Positions 7,753 to 16,081 of a DNA stretch of 64,000 bases are shown here, one piece after another. A model generated the notes under the pieces. The model was not told the origin of the DNA. It was given only the letters and a program-made list of their open reading frames with translations, and did no database searches. The stretch lies in assembly GCA_018436855.1 (NCBI GenBank), contig JAHDKO010000020.1, positions 1-64,000 on the forward strand. The letters run 5' to 3'. The stretch's first letter is position 1; the number at the start of each line of letters is the position of its first letter. A program made the translations under genes and the position numbers. Source of the stretch: Deltaproteobacteria bacterium (GTDB lineage Bacteria > Desulfobacterota > Desulfomonilia > UBA1062).

Positions 7753-9459
7753 CTATGTCTCCGCCTTCCGGCTGATTCCCATTTCCTTCTTTTTCTGGAA
7801 CATGGTTTCCATTTTGAGCTTTTCCAGACGTATCCTGCTCTCAAGCTCCTTTTCCTCGCCTTCGAACTCGGAGCGGAGCCGCGCGATCTGCTCCTCCAGA
7901 AGCGCCCGTCTCTTCCTTCTGTCCGCTTCCAGGCGGTCGATCTCCAGCCTCAAGGCAGCCTCCCGGGCCTTCTCGTCGGCCTCCCGGGACACGCGCGCAG
8001 ACCCGGTGAGCACGCCTTCGGGGCCTATATAGACGTCAACCAGGTCGATGCCTTTGCCGGTGAGCAGAAACTCCCTGACCTGGTTGGAATGCGCCATGCC
8101 GCGCGACTTCAGGATGGTGATGGCCCGGTTGCGCTCTCCGGCGGTCTCCAGATTCTGCAGCAACAGCCACGTATCCGCCAGGGACGAGATCCCCACATTG
8201 GTCATCTCCTCATCGGCGGCGCCCGGTGTCAGCGAGGTGAAGAGGACGGTGATATTCCGGCTCTTGAGATGATCCACCAGGCGCGCCAGCGTGGCCCGCA
8301 CCTCACTTATAGCCCCCACCTGGGTCAGGTTGGTGACCGGGTCCACCACGACCGCGGCCGGATCGAAGTCGTCGATCATGAACTGCATGGTCATGAGATG
8401 ATGCTCGAGCCCGTGAACGGTCGGGCGCTGACCGATGATCTTCATGAGCCCCTTTTCCACCCACCGCCCCAGGTCCAGGCCGATCGATCTCATATTGCGG
8501 ATCACCTGCTGCGCCGACTCCTCGAACGCGAAGTACATGCACCGCTCGCCCCGGCGGCACGCGGCATCCGCAAAGGCCGTAGCCACGCTCGTCTTGCCCG
8601 TTCCCGCGGTGCCGGACACGAGAGCGAGGGAGCCCCGGTAGAGGCCCTTGCCCCCCAGCATGGCATCCAGCCGGGGAATCCCGGAGGAGATGCGCTCTTC
8701 AGCGGCAGCGTAGTCCAGCTTCATGGAGGTGATGGGCAGCACCATGAAGCCGCGGTCGCTGATGAGAAAGGGGTACTCGTTCGTGCCGTGCTCGGTTCCC
8801 CGGTACTTCACCACGCGCAGCCTCCGCGTGGAGACCTGCTCGGTCACCCGGTGGTCCATCAGGATCACGCAGTCGGAGACATACTCCTCGAGTCCCTCGC
8901 GGGTGAGCGAGTTCGCGCCGCGCTCGCCCGTGACGATCGTGGTCATGCCCTTGTCCTTGAGCCAGCGGAAGAGCCTTCTCAGCTCCGCGCGCAGGATGGC
9001 CGCGTTCGAGAGCCCGGAAAAGAGCGTTTCGATGGTGTCCAGGACCAGGCGCTTCGCCCCCACGGTGTTGATTGCGTGGGACAGCCTGATGAACAGCCCT
9101 TCGAGGTCGTATTCGCCCGTCTCTTCGATCTCGGAGCGCTCCACCCGAACATAGTCCATGTACAGGCGGTTCGATTCGCAGAGCTCGGGCAGGGAAAACC
9201 CCAGCGATGCGGAGTTGGCGATCAGCTCGTCCGGGGTCTCCTCGAACGAGACGAACACTCCGGGCTCGCCGAACTCGGTGGCCCCCTTCGCCAGAAACTC
9301 CATGGCGAGCATGGTCTTCCCCGTACCCGGTCCGCCGGTCACCAGCGCAGTGCGTCCCCTGGGCAGACCACCTTGGGTGATCTCATCGAACCCCCTGATT
9401 CCGGTGGGGGACTTTTCCAACCGGAGTTCCTCGCATGCTCTCTGTTTACCCTGCTGCAT
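7753..9459 (-). CDS. kaiC: KaiC-like ATPase/kinase with C-terminal coiled coil
   Basis: A 568-residue tandem RecA-type ATPase. CI has Walker A GGPGTGKT (residues 42-49) and paired glutamates (FVSFEE); CII has Walker A GTAGTGKT and FAFEES. The residues equivalent to the autophosphorylation sites of cyanobacterial KaiC (T426, S431, T432) align with T420, S425, S426 in MTNVGISSLADTW, so both phosphosites are retained with Ser for the second Thr. After the KaiC core about 70 residues form a strongly charged coiled coil ending in KLKMETMFQKKKEMG, absent from clock KaiC. ATG 9459 (AGGCGG upstream) is preferred over GTG 9465. First gene of the kai unit; no kaiA is present. KaiC proteins outside cyanobacteria are linked to timing, stress and signalling. 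Confidence 0.95.
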   Translation of the reverse strand: MQQGKQRACEELRLEKSPTGIRGFDEITQGGLPRGRTALVTGGPGTGKTMLAMEFLAKGATEFGEPGVFVSFEETPDELIANSASLGFSLPELCESNRLYMDYVRVERSEIEETGEYDLEGLFIRLSHAINTVGAKRLVLDTIETLFSGLSNAAILRAELRRLFRWLKDKGMTTIVTGERGANSLTREGLEEYVSDCVILMDHRVTEQVSTRRLRVVKYRGTEHGTNEYPFLISDRGFMVLPITSMKLDYAAAEERISSGIPRLDAMLGGKGLYRGSLALVSGTAGTGKTSVATAFADAACRRGERCMYFAFEESAQQVIRNMRSIGLDLGRWVEKGLMKIIGQRPTVHGLEHHLMTMQFMIDDFDPAAVVVDPVTNLTQVGAISEVRATLARLVDHLKSRNITVLFTSLTPGAADEEMTNVGISSLADTWLLLQNLETAGERNRAITILKSRGMAHSNQVREFLLTGKGIDLVDVYIGPEGVLTGSARVSREADEKAREAALRLEIDRLEADRRKRRALLEEQIARLRSEFEGEEKELESRIRLEKLKMETMFQKKKEMGISRKAET

Positions 9460-9522
9460 GAGCACCGCCTTTTTTGAATTGGATGAACAAAAACCACAGA
9501 AGGATGCATTTCAGGATAAGAA

Positions 9523-9550
9523 TTCATAGCATATTCTTATGGGAAAGCAA
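9523..9550 (-). promoter_or_regulatory. Candidate sigma-70-type promoter for kaiC
   Basis: On the minus strand TTGCTT (9550-9545) and TATGAA (9528-9523) are separated by 16 bp, and TGC precedes the -10 hexamer as an extended -10. Transcription would begin near 9516, about 55 bases before the kaiC ATG. Weak consensus matches, so treat as a candidate only. Confidence 0.35.
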
Positions 9551-10010
9551 TCAGTATTTTCTTTTTCGTTTCAACATGATTATCCCGCTCATCGCGGGCG
9601 ACTGGGCCGGCTTTCCGGCAGCCGGGGCCGGCAGATTCCGGGAAATTTCTCCAGGCATCCGGAAAGTCGATGCGCCTCAGGCCTGCAGACCGCTCGCGTA
9701 TCAAACCGCCGCTCTTCGTGAAAACCACCGTCTTCAGGTCCGGTCCCGCGGGAGGGGCACTATGGGATCCGCGTCCGCACATTCGAAAAATTGCCAGCCT
9801 TGTTCGAACATTTTCTCATTCCTGGAACAGGGCAGCCGGGTTCTCTTGATTTTCCCCCAAAAATCCGGATAGTCTGCCGTGGATGTTCCTGATCGGGGCC
9901 ATGGCACGCTCCATGCACACCCTGTGCAGGATGGGGGGGCGCCCCCTTAAGGCGACGCGGCAACAGGCAGATCACGATTTTCTTATGAGGAAAACACAAG
10001 GGGGGTACAC
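9551..10010. other. Intergenic region between kaiC and the RsbRD-N gene
   Basis: About 460 bp between divergent genes. Besides the sigma-54 motif at 9902-9917 no gene with a plausible ribosome site and coding pattern was found; the short open frames here are GC-rich shadows. Confidence 0.5.
9902..9917 (+). promoter_or_regulatory. Sigma-54 (RpoN) -24/-12 promoter
   Basis: TGGCACG-CTCC-ATGCA matches the sigma-54 consensus TGGCACG-N4-TTGCA with one mismatch, and the invariant GG and GC doublets have the exact 12-bp register. Transcription would start near 9928, leaving a leader of about 83 nt before the gene at 10011. Activation would need an NtrC-family enhancer-binding protein such as the one encoded at 1522-2895 or another in the genome. 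Confidence 0.75.
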
Positions 10011-10490
10011 ATGACATTCTCGAGCCTCGCGGAAATGATCCGGAAGAACGAATACTTCCTGACCAGGGATGTAGTGAAGGAAATCATGCAGACACCTGGG
10101 ATACTTCACTACCGGAACGTTACGGACAGCTCCCTGTACGACCGTATCAACCGGGTCCTGTACCATATCTACAAACGCCTTCCCCACTGGCTGCACCAGG
10201 GCGCATCGAAGAACACGATCTTTTCCCTCTACTCTGAAATCGGCAGGCAGCGGCATCGAGAGGGGATACCCCTGGAGGAGATGATTCAGGTTCTCTTTCT
10301 TATCAGGAGAGGGATCTTCCGGTGCATGTCCGAGCAGGACACCCGCGGCAGGGGCGGCCTGCCCGGTCTGACCAGAGAGTCCCTCACCGACGTCAACCTC
10401 TTCTTCGACCACATGGCACGCGCCGTCATTTCAGGCTATCTGGAGTGTGTATCCGCCCGGAAGAGGGTCATGAGGAAACGACGTGCATAG
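10011..10490 (+). CDS. Stand-alone RsbRD N-terminal-like (globin-fold sensor type) protein
   Basis: A 159-residue soluble helical protein preceded by AAGGGGGG at ideal spacing. The pattern of an N-terminal helix followed by INRVLYHIYKRLPHWL, YSEIGRQRHREGIPLEEMIQ and VLFLIRRGIF resembles the N-terminal domain of RsbR-type co-antagonists (RsbRD_N), which in larger proteins precedes STAS, kinase or DNA-binding domains. Here it stands alone, with only a basic tail (ARKRVMRKRRA). It is divergent from the kai operon and has its own sigma-54 promoter at 9902, suggesting a stress-related sensory or adaptor protein. Function unknown; the family call is by pattern. Confidence 0.75.
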   Translation: MTFSSLAEMIRKNEYFLTRDVVKEIMQTPGILHYRNVTDSSLYDRINRVLYHIYKRLPHWLHQGASKNTIFSLYSEIGRQRHREGIPLEEMIQVLFLIRRGIFRCMSEQDTRGRGGLPGLTRESLTDVNLFFDHMARAVISGYLECVSARKRVMRKRRA

Positions 10491-10562
10491 ATCCGCGGCA
10501 GCACCCCCGCGGGAGTGACCACCCGTTAAAACGGGCCATCTCCCGTCTTAAGGGTCGGGGCC

Positions 10563-10754
10563 TCATCCCTCGTCCTTGGGTTGGGGCCCGGGAACGATGC
10601 CCGCAATATCGGGATCTTCCCATCCGGCAATGGACTCCTTGCCGACCTTGTTCTCCCTGCGTTCGGTCTTCTTAGCTTCCTTGGCCAGTCTTTTTCTGCG
10701 CTTGGCCTCTTCGCGCTCCTTTTTCTTAAATGTAACAGCCGACTTGGTTGCCAT
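10563..10754 (-). CDS. Small basic/acidic helical protein, unknown function
   Basis: A 63-residue protein starting at ATG 10754 after GGGAGGTG. The first half is extremely lysine/arginine/glutamate rich (KKKEREEAKRRKRLAKEAKK), predicted as one long charged helix; the second half is a short acidic-hydrophobic tail (ESIAGWEDPDIAGIVPG). No known domain was recognised. The charge pattern is compatible with nucleic acid or ribosome binding. It follows the cold-shock gene in the same orientation, separated by about 230 bp and the hairpin at 10947-10982. The strong ribosome site is the main evidence that it is real. Confidence 0.7.
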   Translation of the reverse strand: MATKSAVTFKKKEREEAKRRKRLAKEAKKTERRENKVGKESIAGWEDPDIAGIVPGPQPKDEG

Positions 10755-10946
10755 ACGCACCTCCCGGTACATAGTTGTGAAACATGTGCGGAGCACCCCG
10801 CATAAAAATCGAAAAATGGGCGCTTTGTTCTCAAACCCCTCCGCCGCATCCGGAACAGCTCGATCGGCCTGCGGGAGCCGGCCGGAAGAACCTCGTCCGA
10901 AAGAGAGTCTTCCCCGGTGCTCTTTGTCGGGAATCGAATTATCAAT

Positions 10947-10982
10947 CGCCGGGGGAGCGGGATGCATCCCGCTCCCCCGGCG
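10947..10982 (-). terminator. Perfect 36-bp palindrome downstream of csp, probable terminator
   Basis: The 18-bp arms (CGCCGGGGGAGCGGGATG and its exact complement) form a very stable hairpin beginning 6 bases after the csp stop. On the minus strand it is followed only by a mixed AT-rich run (ATTGATAATT), not a clean T tract, so it may act as terminator, mRNA stabiliser, or both. Confidence 0.6.
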
Positions 10983-10988
10983 GTCCGT

Positions 10989-11189
10989 TCACTGCTTTGT
11001 CACGTTTGAAGCCTGCGGTCCCTTCTGTCCCTGTACCACGTCAAAGCTTACCCTGTCACCCTCTTCGAGGGCGCGGAAGCCCTGTTGGTTGATCGCCGTA
11101 TGATGGACGAAGATCTCTTCGCCGGTTTCGGAAGTGATAAAGCCATACCCTTTTTCCCTGTTAAACCACTTGACTGTTCCTGTAGCCAT
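10989..11189 (-). CDS. Cold-shock domain protein (CspA family)
   Basis: A 66-residue OB-fold nucleic acid chaperone. RNP1 ([11 protein letters not shown]) and RNP2 (IFVHHTAI) are intact, and [12 protein letters not shown] opens the protein in the usual way. ATG 11189 follows GGAGT. It ends with the common [12 protein letters not shown] motif. A leader of roughly 190 nt is likely, as in other csp mRNAs. Expected to melt RNA structure in cold or in stationary phase. Confidence 0.97.
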   Translation of the reverse strand: MATGTVKWFNREKGYGFITSETGEEIFVHHTAINQQGFRALEEGDRVSFDVVQGQKGPQASNVTKQ

Positions 11190-11583
11190 TGATCGGTACT
11201 CCTTTTGTTTCAAGCTCCGCCATACGCAGGAGCTCCGGTGTTGTATTTCTGAAAGACAAGTCATCTTCATGAATTTTCTACCTGGTGAGAAGCGATGTCG
11301 CTTCAAATGTGTTCAGCAGGATTCAAGCAAGACGTATTCTTGTTTCAGATTCTTCGGCCACTAACCCTATTTCGTGTCTGTGTCAAGATCTATGTGCCGG
11401 GCGCAGCCTTCCTCCCAGGCGCCGTGCTGGCGAATGTATCTACCACGCACATGATTTTGCTCTATTATCGGACATATCCTCAACCGGATGAGAATTCATT
11501 CCCGTTTCTTCACTCAATAGGCGTATTCCGCACGGCGGGATCATCCGCTTCAAGCAGGCGGCAGGCTTGAGGGGGCCGGACCG
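11190..11583 (-). other. csp 5' leader and intergenic region
   Basis: About 390 bp between the end of egtD and the csp start. On the minus strand a TTGACA hexamer lies near 11389-11384, followed 17 bp later by a poor -10 (TAGTGG), which would give a long csp leader. No convincing protein gene was found here. Confidence 0.35.
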
Positions 11584-12645
11584 TCATCCCTTCAGCGTCG
11601 CGAGCTCCACCAGGGAAAACCAGGCGTCCGCATCGGTGAACCAGTTCACGGGGACAAGCCCTGCCTCATCAAAGCAGGCCATTGCCCGCGTCCTGCTGAA
11701 CTTTCTGCTGATCTCGGTGAGGATAGTCTCTCCCGGTCGCAGGCAGACGCTCAAACCCACCTCGGCGATATGCGCCATGACGCGCGAGCGGGCCTTCAGA
11801 TGCATCTCCACCTGCTCCTTTTCCGGATTAAAAAATGCCGTATGCTCGAAATCGCCCGGCCGGAAGTCCGCCCCGAGCCGGTGGTTGACGTGCTGAAGGA
11901 TGTTCCGGTTGAACTCCGCCGTCACTCCGCTCCGGTCATTGTAGGCGGCTTCGATGATACCCGCCGGCTTGAGCATATCGATGCCCAGCAACATCCGGTC
12001 CCGGCCGCCCATGATGCTGGCAAAACCCTGCAGCAGGGCAACGCCCTGCTCATGGGTGAAATTCCCGAACGTGCCCCCGAAGAACGCGATGAGCTTGCGT
12101 CCCTCGGGCAAGCAGTCGAGATGGCGGGTGAAATCCGCGACCAGGGCATGGATGGAGAGCCAGGGAAAATCGTCCAGGAGCCGGTGGGCCGACCTGAGCA
12201 GGCTGGTCTCGCTGATGTCCACCGGAACGTAGCGCACCTGCCTGGCACTCCTGCCGTTCAAGCCCCTGAGGAGACTTCTGATCTTCAGATCCGAACCGCT
12301 CCCGATCTCGACGAGGCTCCCTTCCCTCCCGGAGAAAAAGTCCATGATCCGGTGCGCGTTTCTTTCCAGGATGGCCAGCTCGGTGCGGGTGGGGTAGTAC
12401 TCGGGGAGCGTGCAGATCATGTCGAAAAGCCGGGATCCATAGGCATCGTAAAAATACTTGCACGGGATGGATTTCACGCTTCCGGTCATCCCGCTCAGCA
12501 CATCTCCGGCCATCTCCTGCCCGAAATCCGTGTCCATACAGCGGAAAACGCTCGGAGACCTTCCGGGACAACACCGGTCAGTCCGCGTACGGTCGTCCTG
12601 TTCGTATATGGTATCAATAACCCGTTGGGGGTCTATTCTTCTCAT
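11584..12645 (-). CDS. egtD: L-histidine N-alpha-methyltransferase EgtD
   Basis: A 353-residue SAM-dependent methyltransferase of the EgtD family (DUF2260), which converts histidine to trimethylhistidine (hercynine). Family markers present: KYFYDAYGSRLFDMI and LPEYYPTRTE near the N-terminus, the SAM loop LVEIGSGSDLK, FFGGTFGNF, the AYNDRSGVTAEFNRN substrate-pocket segment and the TEIS motif that carries the histidine-binding Glu and Ser. Length is close to that of known EgtD. ATG 12645 follows AAAGGA; ATG 12654 is also possible. It starts 31 bp after the molybdoenzyme-cysteine desulfurase fusion and is probably co-transcribed. No EgtB-like sulfoxide synthase is in the window, so the product may be hercynine itself or may be sulfurated another way. 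Confidence 0.93.
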   Translation of the reverse strand: MRRIDPQRVIDTIYEQDDRTRTDRCCPGRSPSVFRCMDTDFGQEMAGDVLSGMTGSVKSIPCKYFYDAYGSRLFDMICTLPEYYPTRTELAILERNAHRIMDFFSGREGSLVEIGSGSDLKIRSLLRGLNGRSARQVRYVPVDISETSLLRSAHRLLDDFPWLSIHALVADFTRHLDCLPEGRKLIAFFGGTFGNFTHEQGVALLQGFASIMGGRDRMLLGIDMLKPAGIIEAAYNDRSGVTAEFNRNILQHVNHRLGADFRPGDFEHTAFFNPEKEQVEMHLKARSRVMAHIAEVGLSVCLRPGETILTEISRKFSRTRAMACFDEAGLVPVNWFTDADAWFSLVELATLKG

Positions 12646-12676
12646 GGGTATCATCCTTTCCCTGCCGGAAAAAGGC

Positions 12677-15600
12677 CTAGCGGCAGGATACAAAACACAC
12701 CATGTTCAGAGAGTCGTGTATGACCCGTCCCGTCTCTTCGAGCACCCTCTCGATGTGGTCCCGGGTGTTCTCCAGACCCAGGGAAAAGCGGAGCGCGCAG
12801 TGGGCCTGCTCCTCGGTGAGCCCCATGGCCGTCAGGGCATGTGACGGAGCGGGGTTGCCCGAGCGGCATGCAGAACCCGACGAGAGGGAGATGCCCCTGG
12901 CGTCGAGCGCGAGGACCAGGGATTCTCCCCTGATCCCGGGCAATGAGACGTTCAGGGTGTTGGGCAGGCAATGCTCGGGATGACCGTTGACACGGGCACC
13001 GGGAACCAGGCTCATGATCCCCTCCCTCAGGGCATCCCTGAGCGGACGGACACGGCCCTCCATCTCGGACAGCCGCTTTATGGCCAGCTCCGCCGCCTTG
13101 CCCATGCCGACAATGCCGATGGTGTTTTCCGTACCCGCCCGCAGGCCGTTCTCCTGGCCCCCGCCATGGACGAGGGGCTCCAGCTGACTGCCGGAGCGCA
13201 CATACAGTGCTCCGGCTCCCTTGGGACCGCGAAACTTATGCGCGGACAGGCTCAGAAAATCCACCCCGAGGTTCTCGACCTTCAGCTCGATCCTCCCGGC
13301 GGCCTGGACCGCATCCGTATGGAAGGGCACCCCCTTTTCCCGCGCCGCAGCGGCGAGCTCCCTGACAGGCTGCACCGTGCCGGTCTCGTTGTTTGCGGCC
13401 ATGATGCTCACGAGAAAGGTATCGGGGGTCACGGCCCGGCTCAGATCGTCCGGGCACACCCTGCCGGAGCCGTCCACGGGCAGATACGTTATCCGGTATC
13501 CCCGCCTCTCAAGCCAGCGGCAGGCCTGGAGCACCGAGGGATGCTCCACGGATGAGGTGACGAGGTGCCTTTTCCCGCTCCCACAGGCAAAGGCTGCCCC
13601 CTTGATCGCCAGATTGTTGGCCTCGCTCCCGTTTCCGGTGAAGACGATCCGCCTGGCCGTACATCCCAGGAACCCGGCCACCTTCCGCCGGGCGCTCTCG
13701 ATAGCCTCCCGGGCGGCCCGCCCGTCGCGGTGGATGGCCGCGGCATTCCCGTAGAGGCTCCTCAGCGCGAGGACCATCTCGCTGCATACCTCTGCATCAG
13801 GGGCGGTGGTGGCATTGTTGTCCAGATAGATCCTCTCGGCGGGCTCGATCGCGACCCTGGTGCCTGCGGAGGAAACCTGCGGCTGCGGCTCGCCGGTATC
13901 GATCTTGAGCCTCTTGCCGGCCTCTCCCGCCTTCTCGACCTCGCACAGAAGCGATTTGAAGATCGGGAATCCCGAGATGGGATCATACCTGAGATCCGTC
14001 AGCTCGTTGATGTTGCAGCGCTGCCAGGCAGCCGGCCCCAGCGGGCCGCCGCCGCCCATGTTTGCATCCACGGCCCCCTGCACGATATCCGGGGTGACGA
14101 TGGCCCGCATACGGACGCTTCCGCGCGGGCTCTTGAGCACTACGGCATCCCCGTGCCGGATTCCTCTGGCAGAGGCATCGTACGTGTTGATCATCACCGT
14201 GGGCTCCGGCCGCTGCTTCACCAGACCCGGGACATGATGATGCTGGCTGCGAAAATCCGTGCTTACCCGGGCGCCCGAGTTGAACACCAGGGGATAGTAC
14301 CGTGCAAGCTCAGGGCTCGCCAGGGGTCCTTCCGCGGGCTCGGTGTAGACCGGAAGCGGCTCAAAACCATGCTCGGCGAGGATGGTGGAGGCGATCTCGA
14401 ACCTGCCCGTTGGCGTGTCGAAGCCCGGTTTCCCGTCTTTTCGCAAGAGCCCCTTTTCCCACTTCCGGTACTCCATCAGGGAGGTCTCCACCCGCACTTC
14501 TCCACCCGCGGCCCGGACATCCTCCAGGGTAAAGGGAGAGCATGCAAGTGCATGCCGCAGCAGCTCGTCTTCGTTCTGCGGGTAGAGGTGCCCGTAGCCC
14601 AGCTCGCTCGCCAGGCGGGCGAGGATGAAGAAGGCGTTGCGGGACTGCCCCACGGGGTCGATCACCCGTTCCCTGATGCGGAAGAGCGAACCATAGCGCA
14701 TGTAGGACTCGATTTCGTACCAGGTGGCCGCCGGCAGCACGATGTCCGCATAGGCGCAGTCGGCCGTCATGTTGACGTCGATGCAGACCAGGAAGTCCAG
14801 GGCGCCAAGGGTCCTGCGCCACAGATCGGGCTGCGGCCAGGAGGTGATGATGGAGGCCCCCAGGATGATCAGCGAGCGGATGCGGTAGGGGTTGCCGTTC
14901 AGCACGGACTCGGGCAGGGCATTGGCGTGCGACTCGCCCCGGTAGGCGCTGTATACCGGGAATGTGTCAAACCCCAAGGCTTTTGTGACGTCCGGGTTCT
15001 CCACGAGCCCCTGCCGATTGACCGGAAACTGCTCTGCAGGCATGGAAAAGCACCTGCCTCCCGGCACGTCCAGCTGGCCGGCCAGGGCCCAGAGCACCAT
15101 GACGGCGCGGATGGCCTGGACCCCGCTGTCGCTGTACTCCAGTCCTGTGTACATGACCGGGCACGCGCCCCGGGCTCCCGCGATCCTCTCCGCAAGGAAG
15201 TGCTGGGTCTCCCGCTCCACCCCGGTGATGCTCTCGACCACCTCCGGCCTGAAGTGCCCGGCATACCGCGCAAACTCGTCGAAGCCGAGAGTCCAGTCAC
15301 GGACAAAGTTCTCGTCAACGAGCTCTCCTTCGATGAGGATGCGGCAGAGACTTAAGGCCAGGGCTCCGTCGGTGCCCGGGCGGATGGAGACCCAGCGCGC
15401 CCCCGGGAGCTTTGCGGTCAGTGTCCTGCGGGGGTCGATCACCACCACCTCCGCCCCCCGGGCAAGGGCCCTCCGGATCCGCTCAAAGTCCAGGGGCGGG
15501 CAGTCCGTGGCCGGGTTCGCGCCCCAGACCACGATCACCTCGGCGTTTTCGATGTCTGAAAACATGTCGCTGTGCATGCCTCCCATGGTCACGTGCGGGG

Positions 15601-16081
15601 CGATCATGGCGTACGAGACATAGCACAGCGCACCCACTCCCATGGTGTTGGGAGAACCGAAGGGAAACAGCACGCTCGACGCGGAGGACACCGACACGCC
15701 CGCGGGCTGGAACACGTCGCACATGGCCAGCTCGAAGCTGCCGCGTCCCGTGTATACGGCCGCCGCCTCCGGGCCGGACTCGGCCTTGACGGCCTGCAAA
15801 CGCCGTGTAATTTCCCCATAGACATCATCCCACGAGACGGCCTCGAACTCGTAGGTGCCCTTGGGTCCTGTCCGCCTCAAGGGCGTGGTGAGCCGCTCCT
15901 TTGCATAGACGATCTCGGCCGAGTGCTCCCCCAAGGGACAGATCATGCCCAGCGGGGAAGAATCATCGGCCCTGACCGCAGCAATCCGCCCCTTTTCGTC
16001 ATACGATACGATCACCCAGCACCCGGCAGGGCAGATTCCGCAAATAGCCCTGCGTTCGTTCTGCATCATGGGAGACGACAC
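12677..16081 (-). CDS. Molybdopterin oxidoreductase-cysteine desulfurase fusion
   Basis: A single 1134-residue frame encoding two complete enzymes. Residues 1 to about 730 are a DMSO-reductase-superfamily Mo/W-bisPGD protein: [4Fe-4S] ligands C14, C17, C21 and C48, VWGANPATDCPP and GASI dinucleotide-binding segments, and C153 in GALCYVSY at the position of the metal ligand. Residues about 750-1134 are a NifS/IscS-type cysteine desulfurase starting IYLDNNATTAP, with HTDAVQ, PLP lysine K949 in SLSAHKFRGPKG, and persulfide cysteine C1072 in LSSGSACRSGN. No twin-arginine signal, so cytoplasmic. The join has no stop or frameshift. Cysteine desulfurases supply sulfur to the Mo cofactor of formate dehydrogenases through FdhD; fusion suggests direct sulfur delivery. 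The substrate is unknown; egtD follows in the same unit. Confidence 0.93.
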   Translation of the reverse strand: MSSPMMQNERRAICGICPAGCWVIVSYDEKGRIAAVRADDSSPLGMICPLGEHSAEIVYAKERLTTPLRRTGPKGTYEFEAVSWDDVYGEITRRLQAVKAESGPEAAAVYTGRGSFELAMCDVFQPAGVSVSSASSVLFPFGSPNTMGVGALCYVSYAMIAPHVTMGGMHSDMFSDIENAEVIVVWGANPATDCPPLDFERIRRALARGAEVVVIDPRRTLTAKLPGARWVSIRPGTDGALALSLCRILIEGELVDENFVRDWTLGFDEFARYAGHFRPEVVESITGVERETQHFLAERIAGARGACPVMYTGLEYSDSGVQAIRAVMVLWALAGQLDVPGGRCFSMPAEQFPVNRQGLVENPDVTKALGFDTFPVYSAYRGESHANALPESVLNGNPYRIRSLIILGASIITSWPQPDLWRRTLGALDFLVCIDVNMTADCAYADIVLPAATWYEIESYMRYGSLFRIRERVIDPVGQSRNAFFILARLASELGYGHLYPQNEDELLRHALACSPFTLEDVRAAGGEVRVETSLMEYRKWEKGLLRKDGKPGFDTPTGRFEIASTILAEHGFEPLPVYTEPAEGPLASPELARYYPLVFNSGARVSTDFRSQHHHVPGLVKQRPEPTVMINTYDASARGIRHGDAVVLKSPRGSVRMRAIVTPDIVQGAVDANMGGGGPLGPAAWQRCNINELTDLRYDPISGFPIFKSLLCEVEKAGEAGKRLKIDTGEPQPQVSSAGTRVAIEPAERIYLDNNATTAPDAEVCSEMVLALRSLYGNAAAIHRDGRAAREAIESARRKVAGFLGCTARRIVFTGNGSEANNLAIKGAAFACGSGKRHLVTSSVEHPSVLQACRWLERRGYRITYLPVDGSGRVCPDDLSRAVTPDTFLVSIMAANNETGTVQPVRELAAAAREKGVPFHTDAVQAAGRIELKVENLGVDFLSLSAHKFRGPKGAGALYVRSGSQLEPLVHGGGQENGLRAGTENTIGIVGMGKAAELAIKRLSEMEGRVRPLRDALREGIMSLVPGARVNGHPEHCLPNTLNVSLPGIRGESLVLALDARGISLSSGSACRSGNPAPSHALTAMGLTEEQAHCALRFSLGLENTRDHIERVLEETGRVIHDSLNMVCFVSCR

